64,000 bases of DNA from Algoriphagus winogradskyi (lineage in GTDB: Bacteria; Bacteroidota; Bacteroidia; Cytophagales; Cyclobacteriaceae): contig NZ_FXUA01000002.1 of NCBI RefSeq assembly GCF_900182815.1, positions 1 through 64,000 on the forward strand, in the 5' to 3' direction. The position numbers were made by a program, and so were the translations under genes. The notes beneath the pieces are model-generated. The model had not been told where the DNA came from. It saw only the letters and a list, made by a program, of their open reading frames with translations, and ran no database searches. Position 1 is the first letter of the stretch. Each line of letters starts with the position of its first letter. Shown piece by piece: positions 37,306-45,264 of the stretch.

Positions 37306-38205
37306 ATGATTAACCGCCGTGATTTCATAAAGCAAACCGGACTTGCCGTATCTGCTGCAAGTTTTGGACTAGCTGGATTCAATTCCCCGAAGGCTAAAGA
37401 TTACAAAATGGGACTTCAGCTTTTTACGATCAGAGCTCCCATGGCAGAAGATCCAAAACTAGCTTTAAAAACAATTGCTGGATTTGGCTATCAGGATACC
37501 GAAACTTATGGTTATGATGGTGAAAAACAGGAATTCTATGGAATGCCGGCTACTGATTTCAAGAAGGTTTTGGAAGATAATTCTCTGGTAAGCACCTCTG
37601 GTCACTACGATTTTATCAAGTATTTCAACGGATCCTCCGAGGACTTGATGCGATATACAGATCAAAGCATTGTAGGAGCTCATGCCCTAAACCAAAAGTA
37701 TATTACCTGGCCATGGCTAGATCCAGAGTCCCGCTCCATTGAAAAATTCAAGATCTTAGCTGATAAGCTGAATTTGATTGGAGAAAGAGTGAACAAAGCC
37801 GGACTTGGCTTTGCCTATCATAATCATGATTTTGAGTTTATTGACCATAACGGTGAAATAGGCTATGACATCATTTTGCAAAATACAGATCCAGAGCTAG
37901 TCAAACTTCAGATCGACCTGTATTGGGTCGCACATAGCTCTCCACTATCTGCCCATGAACTTTTCATGAAAGCGCCAGGCAGATTTGTCATGTGGCATAT
38001 CAAAGACATGGATAAAGTTTCGAGAGACTATACCGAAATGGGGAATGGATCAATTGATTACACCAAAATTCTCCCAGCTGCTAGCCTCTCCGGAATGGAA
38101 TACTACTACATTGAGCAAGGAGGGAATTTCGCGCAAAACCCTATTCAAAGCGTAAAAGAAAGTGCTACCTATTTTAAGAAGAATCTGATTAACTTATTTG
38201 CTTAG
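37306..38205 (+). CDS. Tat-exported sugar phosphate isomerase/epimerase-like protein
   Basis: A 299-residue xylose isomerase-like TIM barrel. The N-terminus MINRRDFIKQTGLAVSAASF has a twin-arginine motif (NRRDFIK), so it is folded and metallated in the cytoplasm before export. Barrel motifs include GLQLFTIR, GFGYQDTETYG, FAYHNHDFEF, QIDLYWVAHS and HIKDMD, whose His, Glu and Asp residues line a divalent metal site. The reaction is unknown; related periplasmic proteins act on keto- or cyclitol-type sugars. Confidence 0.85.
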   Translation: MINRRDFIKQTGLAVSAASFGLAGFNSPKAKDYKMGLQLFTIRAPMAEDPKLALKTIAGFGYQDTETYGYDGEKQEFYGMPATDFKKVLEDNSLVSTSGHYDFIKYFNGSSEDLMRYTDQSIVGAHALNQKYITWPWLDPESRSIEKFKILADKLNLIGERVNKAGLGFAYHNHDFEFIDHNGEIGYDIILQNTDPELVKLQIDLYWVAHSSPLSAHELFMKAPGRFVMWHIKDMDKVSRDYTEMGNGSIDYTKILPAASLSGMEYYYIEQGGNFAQNPIQSVKESATYFKKNLINLFA

Positions 38206-38449
38206 GGGTCATCCCAAACATTTCCCCCTTTATACAGAAAAACAGTCAGAAGCTAAGGGCTCAATCATTAGGACAAGCACATCTCTGTACGCCCATAAAT
38301 CCACCAACGGTGCGGAAATCACGTTACTAAGCGATAATTTTAAAAATAAAATAGTCATATATGGAATCGAGCATGTTCAATCCTACTCAGATTGGGATTT
38401 TTAGATCATATAAAATTCTATTTGACCAAAGAAAACCAAATATAAACAT

Positions 38450-39991
38450 ATGAAAAAGAGATACTTATTAGGCGTGGGCCTGATGCTGCTTCTCGGCAGC
38501 AATGTCCAAGCACAAGATGAAGTGATCGAAAAGATCATCAAAGAGGAAACTGAAAACTCCCAACTCAAGCAGATAGGACACGAATTGATGGACGGTATCG
38601 GCCCAAGATTGGTAGGTTCCCCTCAAATGCAAAAAGCGCACGATTGGGCAGTTGCAAAATACAAAGGCTGGGGCATAGAAGCTCGCAATGAGCAGTGGGG
38701 CGAATGGAGAGGCTGGGAAAGAGGAATTACCCACATCGATATGGTGGCTCCTTGGACAAAATCCTTGGCAGGGCAGCAATTGGCTTGGAGTCCATCTTCT
38801 CCAAAAGGTGGGGCTCAAGGTGAAGTAGTGGTAATCCCTGAACTAGCAGATGAAGCTGCTTTCAAAGCATGGCTTCCTTCTGTAAAAGGCAAATATGTAA
38901 TGATCTCCGCTCCTCAGGTGACAGGCCGTCCTGATTACAACTGGGAGGAATTCGCTACTGAAGAATCTTTCGAGAAAATGAAAGAAGAACGTACTGAATC
39001 TAATACAGCTTGGAACCAGAGACTTCAAAAAACAGGTCAAGGCAGAAGAGAATTACCTATCGCACTTGAAGATGCAGGGGCACTAGGTATCATCACTTCT
39101 TACTGGTCTCAAGGTTTCGGAGCAAACAAAATCTTCTCCGCATCAACTAAAAAAGTACCTACTGTTGATCTTTCTTTGGAGGATTATGGCTTGCTTTTCA
39201 GATTGGCTGAAGGTGGCGAAAAACCAATGATCAACCTTAATGCGCAATCTAAAGAAAACGGCATGGTTCCGACTTTCAACACAATTGCTGAAATCAAAGG
39301 AACTGAGAAGCCTGACGAATATGTGATGCTTTCTGCACACTTTGACTCATGGGATGGCGGTACTGGTGCTACGGATAACGGAACTGGTACAATCATGATG
39401 ATGGAAGTGATGCGAGTATTAAAAGAAGTATATCCTAACCCTAAGCGTACAATCTTGGTAGGTCACTGGGGTTCTGAAGAGCAGGGACTGAACGGTTCTA
39501 GAGCTTTCGTAGAAGACCACCCTGAGATGATGCCTAAAATCCAGGCGCTTTTCAACCAGGATAACGGAACCGGTCGTGTGGCCAACGTATCTGGACAAGG
39601 CTTCATTCATAGCTATGAGTATTTGGGTAGATGGATGTCCAAAGTACCTCGCGAGATCACCAGAGATGTGGAAACTACTTTTCCTGGCAATCCAGGAGGT
39701 GGCGGATCTGACTATGCCTCCTTCGTGGCAGCTGGTGTTCCGGCATTTTCATTGAGCTCTTTGAACTGGTCTTATTTCAACTATACTTGGCACACTAATT
39801 TAGATACTTATGATAAAATTGTGTTTGATGACGTTCAGAATAACGTGATCATGGCAGCAATCATGGTTTATATGGCGAGCGAAGAGGACGACATGGTATC
39901 CAGAGAGGTACGTGTACCACTCGGAAGAGGTGGTGAGCCGGCAGAATGGCCAGCAGTAAGATCTCCTACTAGAAAAGGTGGAGTAGAATAG
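38450..39991 (+). CDS. M28 family zinc aminopeptidase, secreted
   Basis: An exported peptidase with signal peptide MKKRYLLGVGLMLLLGSNVQAQ. A PA-type insert occupies about 130-270. The M28 di-zinc site is complete: His and Asp in SAHFDSWDGG..GATDNGTG, Glu pair in WGSEEQGLNGS, Asp in NQDNGTG, and His in TWHTNLDTYDK. The family releases N-terminal residues from peptides. It is 513 residues long and monocistronic, ending at a strong terminator. Confidence 0.92.
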   Translation: MKKRYLLGVGLMLLLGSNVQAQDEVIEKIIKEETENSQLKQIGHELMDGIGPRLVGSPQMQKAHDWAVAKYKGWGIEARNEQWGEWRGWERGITHIDMVAPWTKSLAGQQLAWSPSSPKGGAQGEVVVIPELADEAAFKAWLPSVKGKYVMISAPQVTGRPDYNWEEFATEESFEKMKEERTESNTAWNQRLQKTGQGRRELPIALEDAGALGIITSYWSQGFGANKIFSASTKKVPTVDLSLEDYGLLFRLAEGGEKPMINLNAQSKENGMVPTFNTIAEIKGTEKPDEYVMLSAHFDSWDGGTGATDNGTGTIMMMEVMRVLKEVYPNPKRTILVGHWGSEEQGLNGSRAFVEDHPEMMPKIQALFNQDNGTGRVANVSGQGFIHSYEYLGRWMSKVPREITRDVETTFPGNPGGGGSDYASFVAAGVPAFSLSSLNWSYFNYTWHTNLDTYDKIVFDDVQNNVIMAAIMVYMASEEDDMVSREVRVPLGRGGEPAEWPAVRSPTRKGGVE

Positions 39992-40014
39992 TATTAACCT
40001 CTTATCTATATATT

Positions 40015-40044
40015 AAAAGCCACGGGAAACTGTGGCTTTTTTGT
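40015..40044 (+). terminator. Intrinsic terminator of the M28 peptidase gene
   Basis: AAAAGCCAC (40015-40023) pairs perfectly with GTGGCTTTT (40032-40040), an 8-nt loop, followed by a T-run. Confidence 0.85.
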
Positions 40045-40050
40045 TTTTAT

Positions 40051-40260
40051 TTACCGCAGATGGCACCAGCAACCCTCTCTCCCACATAGAGAATTAGGTT
40101 ATAGCCCAAATTCCTTTGCTTAAGTAAAGAATACTCTAAAACAAAAATATAAAAACCTGCCGTACAGAATTCACGGCAAAAGCATTCATATATAAATGCC
40201 GCACTCTCGAAATTAAGCTCTGCCAACTCTGCGGGACTTTATGGGCTTTGCGGTTAATAA
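40051..40260. repeat. Intergenic region carrying dispersed CCGCAGA / TGCGGTTAA repeat pieces
   Basis: In this 349-bp gene-free gap, TTACCGCAGATGG (40051-40063) and, on the other strand, the inverted piece 40225-40258 (AACTCTGCGGG ... TTTGCGGTTAAT) belong to the dispersed repeat also seen at 14195 and 43516. CTGCCGT..ACGGCA (about 40157-40177) forms a small hairpin. No coding potential is seen. Confidence 0.5.
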
Positions 40261-40340
40261 TATTTTTCAATATCCTCATTTCCACGCCATATTAGCGCAA
40301 CAGCAAAACCTTTTGTAAATTCCTGATAAATCCCCTTGTC

Positions 40341-41426
40341 ATGAATAGATTTCTTGCACTCTTTCTTCTGGCTTTTATCCTTATACAACCTAGTGTTTTT
40401 GCACAGCAAAAAATCCTAAAAGAAGCAATTGATAGAGCTCAGACAGAAGGGTTTTCTGGAGTAGTACTCGTAGCAGAAGATGGCAAAATACTTCTCGAAG
40501 ATGCGATGGGAATGCGAACCTATGAAAATCGTGTACTCCTACACGAAAGCGATATTTTCGAATTAGCTTCCCTATCTAAGCAATTCACTGCAATGATGGT
40601 TATGATTTGCAAGGAAAAAGGACTTCTGAGTTTTGATGATCAGCTTTCGAAGTACATCGAAACTCCATACCCGGGAATTACCATTCGTAATCTTCTCACC
40701 CATACCAGCGGATTACCGGATTATCAGGCCGTAATGAATCAGCATTGGGACAAAAGCAAAGTAGCCGGAAACCCTGAGATTCTTGAATACCTGCGCAAAT
40801 ACAAACCAGCGAAGTCATTTGAACCTGGCGACAAATACGAATACAGTAATACGGGCTATGTTCTTCTTGCTAGTATTGTGGAAAAAGCAACTGGAGAGGA
40901 TTTCGTAGAACTTATGCGGGAGTGGATTTTTAAGCCTCTTGCCATGAAAAACACGGACATCCGATCTTTGGAGGAAAAAGCGAAGGTTAAGAATTTTGCC
41001 GCAGGACACATCAAAGATGGGAACGGCAATTATGTAAATGCAAATACATTCCAATCCTCCGATTACACAATTTGGCTGGGCAACAGAAAAGGCCCGGGAA
41101 GAGTCAGCAGCAATGCAGAAGATTTGCTGAAATGGGATCAGGCTCTTTATACCGAAAAGCTAGTTTCCAAAAAGACCATGGAAGAGGCTTATAGTGCATT
41201 CAAGCTAAACGATGGAACACGCAGCTATTACGGATTTGGCTGGGAGATAAAGCCTCAAAGTCCATTTGGGAAAATGGTCATGCATACTGGTGGAAACCCT
41301 GGATACTCAACGATCATCGTTCGCTATTTGGAAGAAAATAAAACCATCATCATCCTAAACAATAATGCTCACCCAGATATGATGAGACTAGTGGAAGCAG
41401 CTACCCTTTCTTTGGGGAAATGGTAA
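40341..41426 (+). CDS. Serine hydrolase, class C beta-lactamase/PBP4* family, secreted
   Basis: A 361-residue enzyme with a signal peptide ending near FAQQ. Catalytic motifs are Ser77-x-x-Lys80 in ASLSKQFTA, Tyr-x-Asn in EYSNTGYVLLA, and HTGG in MHTGGNPGYS replacing the KTG box. LLTHTSGLPDY is the family signature. Members act as esterases, D-aminopeptidases or penicillin-binding proteins, and true beta-lactamase activity is rare. It is convergent with the sulfatase gene 15 bases downstream. Confidence 0.88.
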   Translation: MNRFLALFLLAFILIQPSVFAQQKILKEAIDRAQTEGFSGVVLVAEDGKILLEDAMGMRTYENRVLLHESDIFELASLSKQFTAMMVMICKEKGLLSFDDQLSKYIETPYPGITIRNLLTHTSGLPDYQAVMNQHWDKSKVAGNPEILEYLRKYKPAKSFEPGDKYEYSNTGYVLLASIVEKATGEDFVELMREWIFKPLAMKNTDIRSLEEKAKVKNFAAGHIKDGNGNYVNANTFQSSDYTIWLGNRKGPGRVSSNAEDLLKWDQALYTEKLVSKKTMEEAYSAFKLNDGTRSYYGFGWEIKPQSPFGKMVMHTGGNPGYSTIIVRYLEENKTIIILNNNAHPDMMRLVEAATLSLGKW

Positions 41427-41441
41427 CTGCTTCCTACAAAA

Positions 41442-42968
41442 TCAATCGCCCAAAGCAGGCATTCTAAAAGTACTCACCACAGGAGTTTCATGCTCTTTTG
41501 CCATGATTTCTTCAAATTTCTTAATCAAATCCGGGTGATCAGCAGCAATATTGTTCTGCTCCAGAATGTCCTTTGAAAGATCATACAACTCGATTTCCAA
41601 GTTATTTTCCTTAACTATATTCTGACGTACGGCTTTCCAGTTTCCCATTCTTACGGCTTGCTGACCGCCAGTTTCGGGAAATTCCCAATAGAGATAGTCA
41701 TGCTTATCTTGTTCTTTCCCCATCAATTCCGGCAGGAAGCTTTTTCCATCCAAATTTTCAGGAACAGATGCGCCTACCAACTCGGCCAGGGTAGGGAAAA
41801 TATCGTAAAAAACTGAAATGTGATCCGAGGTACTCTTCTCAATCTTTCCTGGCCAGCTTACCAACATTGGAACTCGAATACCTCCTTCGTATAGGAAGCC
41901 TTTTGTTCTTCCAAAGCCGTTAGTGAAAGGAGCAGAGCTTTCGAAATGCTCATAATCTACCCCACCTACATAAGTTGGACCATTGTCACTGGTTACGATG
42001 ATCATGGTATTTTCTTCCAAACCAAGCGCTTGTATCTTAGCTCTAATTTCCCCTATCTGCTGATCAAGCTTGGTGATCATCGCCGCATAAGTAGCATTTG
42101 GATATTGATTAGGAAAATAGCCTTTGTTGCCATTATAAGGTTCTTCAGATCCAAATTCGGAAATATATTCCTGTCGATCTTCATTCGGAATCTGCAAAGG
42201 AACATGTGGAAGCGGAGAAGCATAGTATAGGAAAAATGGCTCATCCTTATTTTCCTGGATGAAATTCATCGCCTTTTCATGCATCAAATCCGGTGCATAA
42301 TCATTCTGCTCATATTTGGCATAACTCGCCGGATCATTTGGATCATCACCTTCCCCCAGTTTGGTAGCCGGAACGACCAAGTCATTATCCAACATCACTT
42401 TTTCTTTGTTTTCCCAAAGGTGTGTTGGGTAGAGATTGTGAGCTTGACGCTGGCAATTGTATCCGTAGAAATAGTCAAAACCCAAGTTATTTGGAATTCC
42501 TTCCGTCAATGGCGCACCCAAACCCCACTTACCTACAATACCTGTTTTATAACCAGCTCTTTGAAGCATCTTGCTCATGGTCTCTGTTTCTGCAGGGAGA
42601 TTTCTCTGCCCCTCAAGGTTTGGATCTGCAGAAGCTTTGGCATAATCCCATACATCTCCACGCTCTTTCATAGCATCATTTCCGCGTATATAAGAATGCC
42701 CCATATGCATTCCTGTAAGCAAAACGGATCTCGCAGGAGCGCAAACTGGTGCACCGGAATAATGATTCGTAAAAATCATTCCTGTCTCTGACAAGGCATC
42801 AATATTCGGCGTTTTGATTTTCTTCTGACCTTGATAACCTACCTCACCAAAACCTAAATCATCGGCCAAAATAAAAATTATATTGGGCTTAGTGGGCTTC
42901 TGTTCTTCAGCTTCTTGGCATGAAAAAAATGAGAGTACTAGAATTAGAGAGAGAATATTTCGTGTCAT
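41442..42968 (-). CDS. Sulfatase lipoprotein (S1 family)
   Basis: The third sulfatase of the window, 508 residues. The leader MTRNILSLILVLSFFSC is a lipoprotein signal, so unlike the other two it is membrane-anchored. Core motifs: PNIIFILADDLGFGEVG, formylglycine site CAPARSVLLTGMH (Ala in place of the usual Ser at the fourth position, still the CxPxR pattern), GKWGLG and TSDNGPTYVGG. It lies 24 bases after the nicotinamide riboside kinase gene on the same strand; the functional link is unclear and may be only positional. Confidence 0.9.
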   Translation of the reverse strand: MTRNILSLILVLSFFSCQEAEEQKPTKPNIIFILADDLGFGEVGYQGQKKIKTPNIDALSETGMIFTNHYSGAPVCAPARSVLLTGMHMGHSYIRGNDAMKERGDVWDYAKASADPNLEGQRNLPAETETMSKMLQRAGYKTGIVGKWGLGAPLTEGIPNNLGFDYFYGYNCQRQAHNLYPTHLWENKEKVMLDNDLVVPATKLGEGDDPNDPASYAKYEQNDYAPDLMHEKAMNFIQENKDEPFFLYYASPLPHVPLQIPNEDRQEYISEFGSEEPYNGNKGYFPNQYPNATYAAMITKLDQQIGEIRAKIQALGLEENTMIIVTSDNGPTYVGGVDYEHFESSAPFTNGFGRTKGFLYEGGIRVPMLVSWPGKIEKSTSDHISVFYDIFPTLAELVGASVPENLDGKSFLPELMGKEQDKHDYLYWEFPETGGQQAVRMGNWKAVRQNIVKENNLEIELYDLSKDILEQNNIAADHPDLIKKFEEIMAKEHETPVVSTFRMPALGD

Positions 42969-42992
42969 AGCAATGTGTTTTCAAATTCGAAA

Positions 42993-43505
42993 CTAAAGCA
43001 ATTCGAGGGCTTTTGTAAGCCGCTCATCCCTATTTCCAGAAATTAGATAAAAAGGAAAACCGCTTTCCTTCGCCAATTTGGTGTATAAATCAAGAAAGTA
43101 ATTTCGCATCTCCAATTCTGGATATTCCCGCAAAGGGTCTGGTGTCCAGGGTAAATCGGTATCGGTAAGAAAGATTTTAGCATACTTTCTGGCAGTTATT
43201 TGCTCTAATACCCAAGGATCAGTCTTCCCAAATCTATGCTCCGACCAAATGTGGATAACTCGCAAATCTGTATCACAAAAAAGATACTTTTCCGCTCCTT
43301 TAGCTATCTCATCTTCCAAGGCAACCTGCCCTTTCCCTATTTCCAACAAATCCTCATACCGATATTCTCTACCTAACTGATCTAAGTATTCACGTGCATA
43401 TTCTGGCACCCAAGGCTCCCCAAAGTGATTAGCCAGATCTTCTGCCAGTGTGCTTTTGCCTGTTGATTCTGGACCGAGAATTAAGATTCGTTGTGGATTG
43501 GGCAT
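42993..43505 (-). CDS. Nicotinamide riboside kinase (NadR kinase-domain type)
   Basis: A 170-residue P-loop kinase corresponding to the C-terminal ribosylnicotinamide kinase domain of NadR, without the HTH or adenylyltransferase parts. Walker A is GPESTGKSTL (10-19). PEYAREYLDQ matches the family signature that contacts the substrate, and LFCDTDLRVIHIWSEHRFG holds the second metal/ribose motif. It phosphorylates imported nicotinamide riboside to NMN. The partner transporter pnuC lies just upstream on the same strand, separated by a repeat-filled spacer. Confidence 0.88.
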   Translation of the reverse strand: MPNPQRILILGPESTGKSTLAEDLANHFGEPWVPEYAREYLDQLGREYRYEDLLEIGKGQVALEDEIAKGAEKYLFCDTDLRVIHIWSEHRFGKTDPWVLEQITARKYAKIFLTDTDLPWTPDPLREYPELEMRNYFLDLYTKLAKESGFPFYLISGNRDERLTKALELL

Positions 43506-43515
43506 TGATAAGGTT

Positions 43516-43662
43516 TTTTACCGCAGAGGCCACGGAGTCAATACGGAGGGGCGCAAAGCAGAATTTTAAGTGGTATGAATAAGGCTGAAAGCCCAAGATA
43601 CTTAAGCCCAGCCTAACGGGCTGGGTTAGCAATTATTTAGTTTCCCTTAGCTCTGAAAGAGC
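43516..43662. repeat. Back-to-back dispersed repeats between pnuC and the kinase gene
   Basis: First comes TTACCGCAGAGGCCACGGAG..GCGCAAAGCAG (43516-43561), the phased repeat seen at 14195 and 40051. Then come three hairpins: GGCTGAAAGCC (43583-43593); CCCAGCC with GGCTGGG (43607-43613 and 43619-43625, loop TAACG); and GCTCTGAAAGAGC (43650-43662). The group of hairpins with CTGAAAG loops resembles an intergenic repeat seen in many bacteria. Confidence 0.6.
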
Positions 43663-43676
43663 GAAATAATATCTAA

Positions 43677-44300
43677 TTATAAAGCATAAATCTCATGTCT
43701 TCTCGCTGATTTGGTCCAAGCAATTAATCCTATAATCGCCAAAATAGTGAAGAAAAGGTATTGAAATGATGTCAGGATCAGTCCTTTGTAAAAATAAAGT
43801 GGTACAGCCACCAAATCAGTCAAAATCCAAAATATCCAGTTTTCCACTTTCTTTTTTGCCATCAACCACATCCCTACAAAAGCTGAAGCAGTAGTGAAGG
43901 AATCCCAATACGGCACATCGCTGTCGGTGAAATTGACCAAAACATATACGAGAACAACATAAGACAACACAAATATTCCTAATGAAACCGCCCAACCCGA
44001 AGGTTTGAGCCAAGTCACAGGCAGCTCCGCTTTTCCCTCCTTCGGATGAGTCCAAACATACCAGCCGAAAATAGACATACTGAAGTAATAGGCGTTAATA
44101 CCCATGTCGGCGTAGAGCTTGTATTGCAAACAAATCCAAACGTAGATGAGCGTAGAAATAATGCCCGTGGGATATACCCAAATGTGCTCCCGCATCGAAT
44201 AAACCACAGAAGCAATTCCGAAAAACACAGCAATAGCTTCCAGCCAAGTCATCGCAGCAAGGCCTTCCCTTATTCCATCATATAAAAATTGGAATTCCAT
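43677..44300 (-). CDS. pnuC: Nicotinamide riboside transporter PnuC
   Basis: A membrane protein of 207 residues with about seven hydrophobic segments and PnuC hallmarks: WLEAIAVFFGIASVVYSMREHIWVYPTGIISTLIY near the N-terminus and the substrate-site WxxW-like ENWIFWILTDLVAVPLY. The ATG at 44300 (MEFQFLYDG) is chosen; the longer frame upstream has no leader and runs into the terminator of the neighbouring gene. PnuC carries nicotinamide riboside by facilitated diffusion, trapped by phosphorylation by the kinase encoded next. No TPP or NAD riboswitch is visible upstream. Confidence 0.9.
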   Translation of the reverse strand: MEFQFLYDGIREGLAAMTWLEAIAVFFGIASVVYSMREHIWVYPTGIISTLIYVWICLQYKLYADMGINAYYFSMSIFGWYVWTHPKEGKAELPVTWLKPSGWAVSLGIFVLSYVVLVYVLVNFTDSDVPYWDSFTTASAFVGMWLMAKKKVENWIFWILTDLVAVPLYFYKGLILTSFQYLFFTILAIIGLIAWTKSARRHEIYAL

Positions 44301-44405
44301 TATGCGAAGAAAAGGAATAAAATTGTAAGTACTTGTCCGCAGTGGCGGATTGGAGAATTGCCTGGCAGGAAAATACTTAACCAAAAGCGGAAATATCCAG
44401 CCAAT

Positions 44406-44432
44406 AAAAATGCCTCCCAACCATGGGAAGCA
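44406..44432 (-). terminator. Intrinsic terminator of the lipoprotein gene
   Basis: On the minus strand TGCTTCCCA (44432-44424) pairs with TGGGAGGCA (44419-44411; one G-T pair) and is followed by TTTTT (44410-44406). Confidence 0.75.
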
Positions 44433-44467
44433 TCTTTAATGGAAAGCAACTTTGATAATCGCTGTTC

Positions 44468-44986
44468 TTAGAAGTGCTTAACAAGTGGGTAAATAGGCTT
44501 TTCTCCATCCCTTTGCATATCCCAAATTAGATCTCCATTCAGCCAAAGCTTCTTAACGATTACAGAATTGCCACTATAACTAAATTCAGCTTGCAATTCA
44601 TCTATTGATCCATCTTTCCACTCCAAATAGGTGGTTGGTATAGCTTCATCCTCTGATGAATTTAAAATCACATTTAGTATGTACTTATCCACACCCGCCA
44701 AAGGCTCCGGTTCTACAATCCTGGGAAAGCTTTTCAAATGGTTAATCTTAGAGTCATAAACCTCCACTTTCTCTCCATCGAGGAGAAAAGAAACTGACAA
44801 ATCGCTCGCTTCAAGGTGTTTCGGCTCGCTTGGGTCCAATAAATCAACATTCTCTTGATTTACTACATTGAAAAGGAAGGCCACGTCAAGGTTGGTACAT
44901 CCGCAAGGCTTTTCTGCTTCCTCACAAGAAAACAGTACCAAAACTACCGGAATTAGAACCCAAAAACGTTTGCTGAAAATTTTCAT
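44468..44986 (-). CDS. Lipoprotein of unknown function (172 residues)
   Basis: The leader MKIFSKRFWVLIPVVLVLFSC gives a lipoprotein Cys at 21, with CGC shortly after (EKPCGCTNLD). The mature part is acidic and beta-rich. I do not recognise the family. It has its own downstream terminator and is divergent from uvrA. Confidence 0.75.
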   Translation of the reverse strand: MKIFSKRFWVLIPVVLVLFSCEEAEKPCGCTNLDVAFLFNVVNQENVDLLDPSEPKHLEASDLSVSFLLDGEKVEVYDSKINHLKSFPRIVEPEPLAGVDKYILNVILNSSEDEAIPTTYLEWKDGSIDELQAEFSYSGNSVIVKKLWLNGDLIWDMQRDGEKPIYPLVKHF

Positions 44987-45250
44987 AATTTCATTTTAAT
45001 GTAAAAAAACTGCTACAAAATATGGATAAAGCGACACGCCAAGATAATTCAAAGAACCTTGAAACATCATTCACATGTAAATGACGGTTCCTTCATTACA
45101 AACGCTACAGCAAATTTGTCTACTTCCCCCCAAGCCATTCGCCTAAACGAACTAGTATATCTTAACATATCGCGAATTAAGGATTGCTATCCATATCCGA
45201 CAATTTGCTGCAAGCTTCAAACTTTCCAAGGAGTTCCTCTGTTCCTTTCG

Positions 45251-45258
45251 TAACTTTG
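45251..45258 (+). promoter_or_regulatory. TAnnTTTG promoter box of uvrA
   Basis: TAACTTTG matches the Bacteroidota -7 consensus exactly and ends six bases before the ATG at 45265. Transcription would begin at or next to the start codon, giving a leaderless or nearly leaderless mRNA. A clear -33 TTTG is not seen. Confidence 0.5.
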
Positions 45259-45264
45259 TCCCCT

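Noticed and set aside
38198..38404. Plus-strand 68-codon frame after the sugar isomerase-like gene
   Set aside because: It overlaps the isomerase stop, has no leader or family features and low-complexity polar composition; a chance ORF is more likely.
44301..44467. Riboswitch upstream of pnuC (TPP or NAD type)
   Set aside because: No conserved TPP core words (CTGAGA, ACCTGA) or other known aptamer pattern is visible; the hairpin there is the terminator of the lipoprotein gene.
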